Positions 42,101-49,120 of a DNA stretch of 64,000 bases are shown piece after piece. The stretch is from Symbiodinium natans (taxonomy: Eukaryota; Sar; Dinophyceae; Suessiales; Symbiodiniaceae). The DNA lies in NCBI GenBank assembly GCA_905221605.1, contig CAJNDS010000113.1, forward strand, positions 510,674-574,673, written 5' to 3'. The position numbers and the translations under genes are program-made. A model generated the notes under the pieces. It saw nothing but the letters and a program-made list of their open reading frames with translations. It was not told where the DNA came from and did no database searches. The first letter of the stretch is position 1, and every line of letters starts with the position of its first letter.

Positions 42101-43489
42101 ATGCCCATACATCTAACGCCATCCCAGGCCCGCCACCACGCTCTCTGGCAGCTCCCATTTGTCATTTCGCAAACTGGGCGAGTCACCATGTGGCGCCCAG
42201 GAGCACCGGCGCGCACCGTGGACACACCTGTTGGGTTCACGTGGAAGCCTGCTGCCTGTTGCTTCGCGGGCGACTGGGTAGGACAAGGGGAGCAATGGGC
42301 ACCTGTGCCATGGATCCCCGCACCTGGGCTTCATCTGTGTTTACGTAGCCCGAGCCATCTCTATGCTCATGTTATCTTCTGGGGTGCTAGCCCAATCTGC
42401 CAGAGGGTTTCAGTCCGGGCCATGGACACCCTCGACAACTCCCATCTGGTGCGCGGGGTCGCAGGGTTGGCTCCGTCTGAAATCTCACTCCGGGATGGCG
42501 ATATCATCGAGCCCTCCGTTCCGTACGCGGGGCAGTCGACTACGGAGTTGCAAGCCCGACCTTTCTGGCTGACTCTGCTTCTTGGTAGGTGGGTTTTATG
42601 CCGTGCTACTGGTGCGCCTTCCGGGTGGATCGGCATTGCTGCTGTCCTCTACGTCCTCACGCAATGCCAAGCTGGGGGTGTGCCCCATGGCAAGCTTCAG
42701 ATCACTGTCCCTTCCGAAGCACAGTGGAGAGGGCAAGGCTACAGGGCTAACCTCTCGGCTGCGGGCCTTGTAGGACCGCTAAGCCGATGCCAAAGTTCCA
42801 CCCCATACGCCTATTGGGATGCCAGGCAGATTTTCACGCAATGCTGGAGCTGTTACCTCTGCCCTCGCGGAGCACCGGAACTGGTTTGGCGCCAGAGCGA
42901 AGATCGGATCTGGGAGGCGGACCTTACACCCGTCGGGCAACTACAGGAGTTCCTTTATGAATACTGGATGGCTGAGGACCTGCCACTGGACCTCCCTAGT
43001 GCGGTCCGCCCTCACCTGCGGGCTGCGTGGGATGCATACCCGAAATGGACCCATGGTGTCCCGGATCAGCTCCTTCTGGCCACGGATGGGTCGGGGGCCG
43101 GTTCTGGGGCCTGGGCTTTCACCGCGTGGGCCGCTTTCCGTGGTTCCTGGTTCAGAGTCGGCTGGGAACATGGCAAGTTGCACGCAGCTGGGCCCCCATC
43201 TGAGTTGCTGAGCTTATGGCACTTCAAACAGCAGCTCTTTGGGCATCCGTATGGGTGGATGCCAACCGGGCTGCTTGGGGAGGTGTGCCCTCGCGGGTTG
43301 TGGCTGCAGTCGACAACCAGGCCGCCCTCATGGTGGCTGCAGGCCATGCAACTGCCTCCTCCGTATGGGCAAAAGATGCCAGAGTGGCCTGGCAGGCCCT
43401 TCAATCACGGGTTAGCACCGACCTCGTACATGTGCCAGGTCACGCGGGGTATATCGTCAATGAGCTGGCTGATAGCTTGGCTGGCCTAG
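39062..43489 (+). CDS. Retrotransposon ORF C: uncharacterised modular protein ending in the first half of RNase H
   Basis: The frame opens after TAG at 39059-39061 and overlaps the end of ORF B by 50 bp. The first in-frame start-like codon is a GTG at 39206 and there is no ATG near the beginning, so it is probably the +1 continuation of B. Two long copies of one module are visible: GAFPW (about 40374) to LRDGDV (about 41340), and GGFPW (about 41705) to LRDGDI (about 42490). They share W.PG, G.HLCLR and HAH blocks. Hydrophobic segments lie near 39765-39870, 40225-40320, 41410-41530 and 42560-42680. The C-terminus begins RNase H (LLATDGSGAGSG, first catalytic Asp near 43085) and then runs into a wrong frame; the rest of the domain is in ORF D. 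Confidence 0.6.
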   Translation, partial: KRRRHLSPVGVEQALVSATGASIPGGGHTEHAHCNVTLPLYGNTLSWSVRDASPEQHGALQAQLSTVWQARAGGRRVEESPSWQRTAGKFLIHSPAVPRQPLTGRFLLTEDCLNELYDISEIWRRQAQVDAVIPLSPQPTRSAIHLTTCEPESDRASVVLWWDGMLWPRKLPRQCPAEWLRNYCILGTVGLIPPPVGVQAQPTVPFRDGDCVPFWVCPQAQLEDIEISLAGCPRSLRLSWVLQLLLACPRGYLCALFILAVGLPGPAGAMMTSQNLAPEHVPHMSCWRHGNTRDLDKARGGFPNHRALSMEILRTQAPSAATHLVWRRNSLAMCLRMCSCTPPAVAEMALLAGLPSSCHSSVVLDGAPPDIEAVHWKLVPETDASPSRHLGRWLFSIALGVSSGWRVSLLSSVIVMHLTPTLVRPMTLRQAAEPVRVGAFPWHVAIPARTVSSLSETGPILVHLLSPFRGMGDTHEISRSCDWSWLVRLLYAEEPRWGHQLVPVWPNTVANTLTLVPVPPDNSLVCVVVVASTWRLSLCIPQVARLEWVQEAISHRAPQAFGQLFPPPPLEALLEPMPSSELESEVQATLHMRSGDVFYASLLGQAGSARRGGEVTVESLASLRHDTLWQRFLVIPFTFECTIWQPGNSPSVIEVPAGSRWLPHSQTFDSFPELGARGQWVIAPWAWGQGIHLCLRCRDAFHAHILIHCASNNLCVRTPTCADRAYVQHIFTGAGGRGAWTVAGSSPHPATQLTDPVHLRDGDVLREGCAVRALPSARSSGRRSLTLSIGLYLLISGGWGHWPVGQGQEIVLLLPLLWVSPAMELECSSSSSESGQPPARRSRSPSRSGAYQPLKPRVVEVGLVHHPTSPRWRPAEHTVNLGGFPWIQTLCPVMGAAAPLRQDIYQLVRATMQDWPEPLVPVWPALSMGALHLVPCPPPPLLCVAVVKGGEVQARLLLRDMPCRLVPDALGIGTDYAGPLTAAPSFLSSSNTRLRHGDLICARPMANYRVPPAMPIHLTPSQARHHALWQLPFVISQTGRVTMWRPGAPARTVDTPVGFTWKPAACCFAGDWVGQGEQWAPVPWIPAPGLHLCLRSPSHLYAHVIFWGASPICQRVSVRAMDTLDNSHLVRGVAGLAPSEISLRDGDIIEPSVPYAGQSTTELQARPFWLTLLLGRWVLCRATGAPSGWIGIAAVLYVLTQCQAGGVPHGKLQITVPSEAQWRGQGYRANLSAAGLVGPLSRCQSSTPYAYWDARQIFTQCWSCYLCPRGAPELVWRQSEDRIWEADLTPVGQLQEFLYEYWMAEDLPLDLPSAVRPHLRAAWDAYPKWTHGVPDQLLLATDGSGAGSGAWAFTAWAAFRGSWFRVGWEHGKLHAAGPPSELLSLWHFKQQLFGHPYGWMPTGLLGEVCPRGLWLQSTTRPPSWWLQAMQLPPPYGQKMPEWPGRPFNHGLAPTSYMCQVTRGISSMSWLIAWLA
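43067..43489 (+). other. RNase H domain split across two reading frames
   Basis: The catalytic Asp in LATDGSG is in frame C. The Glu (AEL), second Asp (VDNQA) and final Asp (NELAD) with the GHAG loop are in frame D. The switch must occur between 43202 and about 43210, because frame D has TGA at 43201-43203 and the conserved AEL codons start at 43207. No canonical X XXY YYZ slippery heptamer fits that window. Confidence 0.75.
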
Positions 43490-46400
43490 CCGCGGCTGGT
43501 GGACCTAGTGGACCGGATAGGGGCAGAGAGCCCCCCCAGTTTTCGGATCACTGGGTGAAACACGCCCAGCACCTGTGGCTTGTGCCATATGGGACACTAC
43601 TTACCAACACTTGCCTCGTTCTTCGTGTCGTGGTTGCGCCTGACCCGCCGCCCAACTCGGGCATCCCAGACACACCAGGCGAGCCGGATGTAAGTGAGAC
43701 GGGGTCCCCCTCGCCGGTTACAATCTTCTCCCGCGTCATTCAGGCGAATGTCCAAACCTTGAAGGATGTCGTCCCGCATTTCTTCAATAAAGCCGGCACA
43801 GGACAACGACGGGCCTACTTGGTCAAGCAGTTAGACCATCTGAAGGTCGACGTCGCCACTCTCCAAGAATGCCGCTCTCGTGCAGGGAGGTGGATGTCCG
43901 GCAACTTCCTCACGTGGCGCTCCGGCGCGGACAAGGCCGGCCAATACGGCTGTGAAATCTGGGTTAGGGACAGCTGGGTGCCCGGCTGCTCAACTCTTGA
44001 TGCTTGGACGATAGTGCACTCTGCCCCCCGCCTGCTGATCATCCAATCAATGCGGTTACCTGTGCCTATCTGCATTCTGTCGGCACATGCGCCACATGCA
44101 GATCGCCCCCGTTCCGAAATTGTGGCCTTCTGGGGTGACTTGCGGACACGCTTGGCTAGATTGCCCCCTACGGCAGCCATTTGGCTGGGTCTTGATGCAA
44201 ATGCGGACTTTGCAGTTGCTGATACGAATGGCCACAACATTGGCACCTTGGTTTCCGTTCATGAGCCTAGAGTTGGGGATGACAAACTTGCTCACATTTG
44301 TCGAGAAGCGTGCCTGGTCGCAGTGTCTACCTTCTCACATATACATCAAGGGCACACCTGGACGTGGCAGCACTCCAGCGGGCTGCGCAAACGCCTGGAT
44401 CACATCCTGATTTCCGAAGAAGCTTGGAACATCTCCATGACGCGACCGTTTCCGGACTTCGATGTGCTCCTAGGCCCACGTGACCACATGCCACTTATGG
44501 CGGAGGGGACCTTGACCCTCGCGGCGCCTACAGTCGAGCGGGCGCCTCGGCTGTGCACACCCACAGAATGCGCTCGAATGGCTCCAGCCCTGTGGGGCTC
44601 GGTTGGATCATGGACGGAGACACTATCCCTGCCCCCTCAAGTTCAAGTCGAGACATTTGTTGCGAGATATCAGGCTCTCTGCCGACAATTGCCTCGCAGA
44701 CCCCGAGCGCATCCCAAGCAACCCTATCTCAGTGAGGAGGCTTGGCGACTCCTGTGCTCCCTCAAGCAGCTGAGACAGGACAAGGCCCAGGCCAAGGCCC
44801 GAGCTCGGCTAGCATGGCTGAGACAATGTTGGCAGGCGTGGAAGGGTAGACGCCGACAGCTTCGACGCCTCGAAACATGGCGTCAAGTGGCGCTCCTCTC
44901 GAGACGCGAGGCGGGCATGTGCCGGCGCCTGCACCGTCTGGGGCAACGCGATAAAACAGTTCACTTGCACTCCCTCTTGTCTGGCGCTATTTCGGCATGG
45001 CACGTCCATGGCCGGGTGGATCATGCCCTGATGCATCTCAAATGGGCTTCCAGGCGTGCAGCGGAACGCAGGAAGGTGCACTCCGCTGGTGGCTACAACA
45101 TCCAAGCCGAGTTACGCGAACAGTTCAGGGAGCAGGAGCAGGGACGAGTGGTGACCCCTCAGCAGCTTGATGACTTCCACTTGGCGTGGCAGGAAAAGCC
45201 AGGATGCCCCTGCCCTGAGGCTTTGCCGTCGCTACTGGAAGTGGAGCATCTCTGCCGACGACAGCGCCCTACTAAAGCTCCAGGGCCGGATGGCATTAGA
45301 AACGGGGTATGGTCTCACCAACCCGCCCTTGCCAGCCGCTGGCTTTGGCAACTGCACGCGAAGATTACTTTGCGAGGAAAGGAGCCATCTGGCTTCAAGC
45401 ACGCTCTTGCGTGCGCCCTTTACAAGAAAGGGCCGGCAGCGATCCCCAGCAATTATCGCTCCATTGTTCTCCTTAACGGCGTGGCGAAAATTTGGCATGG
45501 CCACATCCGCAACACAATAGGTCGGAAGGTGGTCAACGCCTATCAGCCGCTCCAGCTCGGAGGACGCCCTGGCATGCATGTGGGATATGCTCTCACTGCC
45601 TACCGAGCTGCAGCAGGCCTTACCCTGGCAGCCCAGCACTCCTTGATTGCTCTTTTCGTGGACGTGCAGGCCGCTTTCTATGAGGTTGACCGGGAGCTCC
45701 TTTTCGGGGATTCGCGACAACTGCAGCCGCGTGTTAACCAAATCCTTCCCTGGGCCCAACATCTCTTGGACGGTGGCGCCCTTGGGCAGTTGGGGTTGGA
45801 TGCCGCTGACCGGGCGCTGCTGCAAGACTGTGTCAGCGGCTCCAGTTGGCTGCTGCGTGGAGATAGATTGCCGGTCTTGGCCTCACGGGGCAGCCGTCCG
45901 GGCGATGGATTGGCTGACGTCCTCTTCGGAGCGATCATGACCTGCATCATTGCCTGTCTCAGCAATGAGTTGGGGAAACATGGCGTTGCTCACCACAACC
46001 TCGCGGTTGCCTGTGCTGATGAGGTAGAGGAGCCATGCCCCATTGCATGGGCAGATGACCTCGTCTTGCTCGCTGATGTGCCAGAGGCGGGGCTCCTGCC
46101 CTCGACCTTGCGATGCATGGGCAGCATTACGCTTGAGGTCTTTCAACAGTTCCGACTCCGGGTCAATGTGTCGGCTGGGAAGACGGAGTTCCTCATAGAC
46201 CCTCGTGGCGCTGGCGCCACGGCCGTGCGAGGAGAGCTGCTGCAAGGGGATGCCATCGTCCAATTGGATGCTAAAGCCATAAGGATTGCTCCCGAATACA
46301 AATATCTTGGTGTTCCGCAGTTGCCCCGAGACAATGGCAGGCGAGATATTGAGCAAGCCATTGGCCGTGGCAGGGGAGCTGAAGTCGCTGCTGGGCCGTT

Positions 46401-48057
46401 GCTCACCAGGTCGCGCCTTCCATGGAGAATCAGGGAAGGATGGATTGCAGGCCGAATCCTACCGGCCACTTATGCTTGCCTGGCCACTTCCCTTGCGCCA
46501 GGTCGCAACAGCCTCAAACCGATGGAAAGTTTCCTCCATCGTATTAGGAGGAAAGTGTGGCAAACCTGGCAGGAGGGGCACCACGCATGCCAGAAAGCCC
46601 TGGAGGTGCTTGTGCCTGTGACTTCGCCAACAGAGGCCCTTCTTGTGGCGAGATGTAGACTGGTCGTGCAGCTATGTGTGTCTGCTCCTGAACGAGTGTG
46701 GGACATGTTCGAGGCCGCCCTGATGCGGGATGTGCCCTGGGCGCGCGACCTGCTGTACGCGACCAGGCAGGTCTGGCGCAGCACATACATCCCTGGTGAG
46801 CTCATCACGGGCGGCTTCCGCCAAGCAGTTCGCACAAATTCTCGCGCTCTTCTCAAGGCCTGCAAACGGGTCAGTCAGCATGGCACCCTACTGCGTGCCC
46901 TAAAGGCACACTGGGCCACGAACAAGGAGAGCCTTGCTCACTCGCAACCGCTGGTGGAGGCCCGGGCACGACCGCCTCCGGCGTGGAAATGCCATGTTTG
47001 TCCGGAAACTCGGCCCACGAAGCATGCCTTGTCTGTGCATTTGCACCGCACGCATGGAGTGGTGTCGGAGAGCATGTCCTTCATCGTCGACACCGTCTGC
47101 CGCTGGTGCTTGCGCGACTTTCACTCCACTACACGTCTGAGGTACCACATCGAACACACCCCACGGTGCAGATGTGGGCTTCGTCACGTGGTCGGGCCAA
47201 TCTACGTGGCGGGCACAGCCACGAAGCGAGTGGGGGCGGCGGGCCACCTCAGAGTCCCACCACTACAGACTGCGGGTCCTCTTCTGCCGACCCCCCTTCA
47301 GCGTCAGGCGGCTGATGAAGACCGCTATGCCACGGAGGCTGAACTCCAGGCCGAGTTACAGCGCTGGGTTGAGCTTGAGGCTGCTGCCGGAGACACTGTA
47401 CCTCAGGTCCCTGCGCTCGCGGTGGCCGAACATTTCTCCCAATCAGCCCCGTGTCCTGCAGTGGCCCGGGCCCCAGTAGAGGCTACTGCTGCTGGCTGGA
47501 AGGAATGGCGCTCAATTACGGATGATATGGCGGCTCCGTCACCCTTGTGGTCCGGGTTGCAGGGACATCGACTCTGGAGGCTGTCCTTTTCGCTGGCCCC
47601 CTTCCTGCCCCTCTGGGCCATGTGTGCCCACATGGAGTGGTGGTCAAGGCCGTTCGTGGAAGCCGCCCGCCCACTACGTATGGAGGCCCAGGGGACGCCG
47701 CCTACTTCTTCTGAAGGGCACATCCGTCAAGGTGCCTCACGGGATTCCTGTACGGAGTTTCGGCAGCGTCTGCTGAGGGCTACCAACACTATTTTCCTTT
47801 TGGTTGCCTCCTTGCGCGACACTGGAGCCTTGTGGTGGTGTGGACATCTCTCTCAGGCGATACGCACTGTCTTTGCCGCAGTCGACAAGCGAGTGGTGCT
47901 GCACGACGTCCGCTGGGAAGGTCGCAGCTTTGTTCTGGCCTCTCTGAGGCTTGACGCCGTGGCTGCCTTCCATTCCGAGCTGAGACGTGGCCTTTTGGCT
48001 TCACATGCCAAAACTGTACAGATGGCCGCCTTGCACCAGTCGCTGCCGTCTCCCTGA
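43204..48057 (+). CDS. Retrotransposon ORF D: RNase H (C-terminal half), APE endonuclease, reverse transcriptase, two zinc fingers
   Basis: Pol-like protein that would nick target DNA and copy its RNA by target-primed reverse transcription. Numbered from the ATG at 43216 (1,613 residues): RNase H remainder at 1-91 (VDNQAAL, then HVPGHAGYIVNELADSLA); APE/EEP endonuclease about 175-430 with QANVQ, LQE (216-218), SAHAPH, LDANADF (326-332), RLDHI (393-397) and DHMP (422-425); reverse transcriptase about 600-1035 with KAPGPDGI (687-694), VDVQAAF (815-821), GSRPGDGLAD, WADD (945-948) and YLG; C2H2-type fingers at 1259-1281 (CHVC...H....H) and about 1295-1315 (CRWC...H..). The true frame starts just after TGA at 43201-43203 with VAELMALQ, which belongs to the RNase H helix, so the ATG at 43216 is not a natural start. 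Domain content is certain; translation mode is not. Confidence 0.85.
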   Translation, partial: VAELMALQTAALWASVWVDANRAAWGGVPSRVVAAVDNQAALMVAAGHATASSVWAKDARVAWQALQSRVSTDLVHVPGHAGYIVNELADSLAGLAAAGGPSGPDRGREPPQFSDHWVKHAQHLWLVPYGTLLTNTCLVLRVVVAPDPPPNSGIPDTPGEPDVSETGSPSPVTIFSRVIQANVQTLKDVVPHFFNKAGTGQRRAYLVKQLDHLKVDVATLQECRSRAGRWMSGNFLTWRSGADKAGQYGCEIWVRDSWVPGCSTLDAWTIVHSAPRLLIIQSMRLPVPICILSAHAPHADRPRSEIVAFWGDLRTRLARLPPTAAIWLGLDANADFAVADTNGHNIGTLVSVHEPRVGDDKLAHICREACLVAVSTFSHIHQGHTWTWQHSSGLRKRLDHILISEEAWNISMTRPFPDFDVLLGPRDHMPLMAEGTLTLAAPTVERAPRLCTPTECARMAPALWGSVGSWTETLSLPPQVQVETFVARYQALCRQLPRRPRAHPKQPYLSEEAWRLLCSLKQLRQDKAQAKARARLAWLRQCWQAWKGRRRQLRRLETWRQVALLSRREAGMCRRLHRLGQRDKTVHLHSLLSGAISAWHVHGRVDHALMHLKWASRRAAERRKVHSAGGYNIQAELREQFREQEQGRVVTPQQLDDFHLAWQEKPGCPCPEALPSLLEVEHLCRRQRPTKAPGPDGIRNGVWSHQPALASRWLWQLHAKITLRGKEPSGFKHALACALYKKGPAAIPSNYRSIVLLNGVAKIWHGHIRNTIGRKVVNAYQPLQLGGRPGMHVGYALTAYRAAAGLTLAAQHSLIALFVDVQAAFYEVDRELLFGDSRQLQPRVNQILPWAQHLLDGGALGQLGLDAADRALLQDCVSGSSWLLRGDRLPVLASRGSRPGDGLADVLFGAIMTCIIACLSNELGKHGVAHHNLAVACADEVEEPCPIAWADDLVLLADVPEAGLLPSTLRCMGSITLEVFQQFRLRVNVSAGKTEFLIDPRGAGATAVRGELLQGDAIVQLDAKAIRIAPEYKYLGVPQLPRDNGRRDIEQAIGRGRGAEVAAGPLLTRSRLPWRIREGWIAGRILPATYACLATSLAPGRNSLKPMESFLHRIRRKVWQTWQEGHHACQKALEVLVPVTSPTEALLVARCRLVVQLCVSAPERVWDMFEAALMRDVPWARDLLYATRQVWRSTYIPGELITGGFRQAVRTNSRALLKACKRVSQHGTLLRALKAHWATNKESLAHSQPLVEARARPPPAWKCHVCPETRPTKHALSVHLHRTHGVVSESMSFIVDTVCRWCLRDFHSTTRLRYHIEHTPRCRCGLRHVVGPIYVAGTATKRVGAAGHLRVPPLQTAGPLLPTPLQRQAADEDRYATEAELQAELQRWVELEAAAGDTVPQVPALAVAEHFSQSAPCPAVARAPVEATAAGWKEWRSITDDMAAPSPLWSGLQGHRLWRLSFSLAPFLPLWAMCAHMEWWSRPFVEAARPLRMEAQGTPPTSSEGHIRQGASRDSCTEFRQRLLRATNTIFLLVASLRDTGALWWCGHLSQAIRTVFAAVDKRVVLHDVRWEGRSFVLASLRLDAVAAFHSELRRGLLASHAKTVQMAALHQSLPSP

Positions 48058-48203
48058 GGGAGCGAGCTCTCGACTTTGTGCTTGTTGCGTTTTCGTAGGT
48101 TCTGTTTCTTAGTTTTCGGGCTGCGACGTCACAGCGATGTCGTTTTTGGCCAGCGCGGGTACCTGCTCACCGGACCCTGATGCCTCGGAAGGAAGGAAGG
48201 AAG
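48058..48203 (+). other. 3' non-coding tail of the retrotransposon
   Basis: About 130 bp follow the ORF D stop and end in a short (GGAA)n run at 48188-48203, then telomere-like GTTGTAGGGTTTCGGGG. I take the GGAA run as a possible simple-repeat 3' tail of the element. This is inference, because no second copy is available here. Confidence 0.4.
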
Positions 48204-48640
48204 GTTGTAGGGTTTCGGGGAACCTTCCTCCACCCGAAACCCCAAATCGGATGGTTGGGGTTCCGGGTTCCTGGTTGATACTGGCTTCGAGTTTGGGGGC
48301 TGCACTTGGGGCTCAGATTCTTTGCTTCTTCGCAACATGCGTATTTGCTGGAGGGCACAGTTTAAACCCTCAACCACTCTTTTCACCGATATCTTTAAGC
48401 CCTTCGTTTCTTCGTGGGCAAGGGCCACTTCTCCGTGGGCAAGGGCAAGGGCCCAAATTTCGCGGGCAAGGGCAATCGCGGGGCCATTTGTTTTGTCGTG
48501 GGCAAAGGTTGTTTCTTCGCCGGCAAGGGCCATTTCTTCGTGGGGCAGGCGGTCTCTGTGGCATCCGTAGTTGGTTGCCCATGTTCTACGGCGAATGGTG
48601 CGGCTTCCTGGCCACGACGTCCGCTGACTGTGGGGTTTAG
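48129..48640 (-). other. Candidate C-terminal exon of the WD-repeat gene, or element-derived sequence
   Basis: Two minus-strand frames are open. One reads MALAGEETTFAHDKTNG then ETKGLKISVKRVVEGLN and stops near 48129. The other, entered from an AG at about 48622, reads SGRRGQEAAPFAVEHGQ then WPLPAKKQPLPTTKQ and stops at TAA near 48400. A short GGGCAAGGGCCA-type tandem repeat at 48415-48545 keeps both open. Either could end the TRM82-like gene. It overlaps the 3' edge assigned to the retrotransposon, so the border between the two is uncertain. Confidence 0.35.
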
Positions 48641-49120
48641 GGTTGAGGGTTTACAAGGACGGGCTCCCCCCGAGTTATAAGTATTGGAAGGACACTAAGT
48701 TGTGTTACCAGGGTCCTTCTTCAGGTTCTAAGCCCCTGTACTATAGTTCGTACAGTAGGGGGGCCCCTCCTTGTAGCCCTTGGGGTTTAGGAGTGAAAAT
48801 AAAGGGCCACTTCATATTTCTACGACCTCCATTTGCCGCAAGCTTCAAACTTTGCTTCTTGCTAGCCCAGTATCATTATAAGAAGGGCACCCTTTTCTGG
48901 GTTTCAGATTTTTTTGGGGGGGTTTACGATAATGAGGGACCCCCATTATCGACCCAAAAAGATAAGATCCCCATATCGCAAGACCCCAATAAGGTACCCT
49001 AATATCGTAAACCCCCCAAATTCATCCTAAACCATAAACCCTATAATTAAAACCTCAACGCAAAACGCAAAACGCTAAACCCAAAACCCAAAACTCAAAA
49101 CCCTAAACCCTAGACCCCCC

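Larger units (their letters stand above)
31690..48203 (+). mobile_element. Giant APE-type non-LTR retrotransposon, about 16.5 kb
   Basis: One plus-strand unit holds four successive long frames (A 32255-33850, B to 39111, C about 39062-43489, D 43204-48057). It carries a coiled-coil ORF1-like protein, RNase H, APE-type endonuclease, reverse transcriptase and zinc fingers. There are no LTRs. The 5' edge is set by the change from telomere-like repeat to unique GC-rich sequence near 31690; the 3' edge is set at a GGAA run (48188-48203) after a 130-bp non-coding tail. Both edges are estimates, and I found no target-site duplication. There is no poly-A tail. Telomere-type sequence borders it on both sides. 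Frame breaks at B/C and C/D mean the copy is either inactive or uses recoding. Confidence 0.8.

Noticed and set aside
43190-43196. GGGCCCC as a possible -1 slippery site for the C to D switch
   Set aside because: The phase is wrong for a canonical heptamer, and a shift there would meet the TGA at 43201-43203 in frame D.
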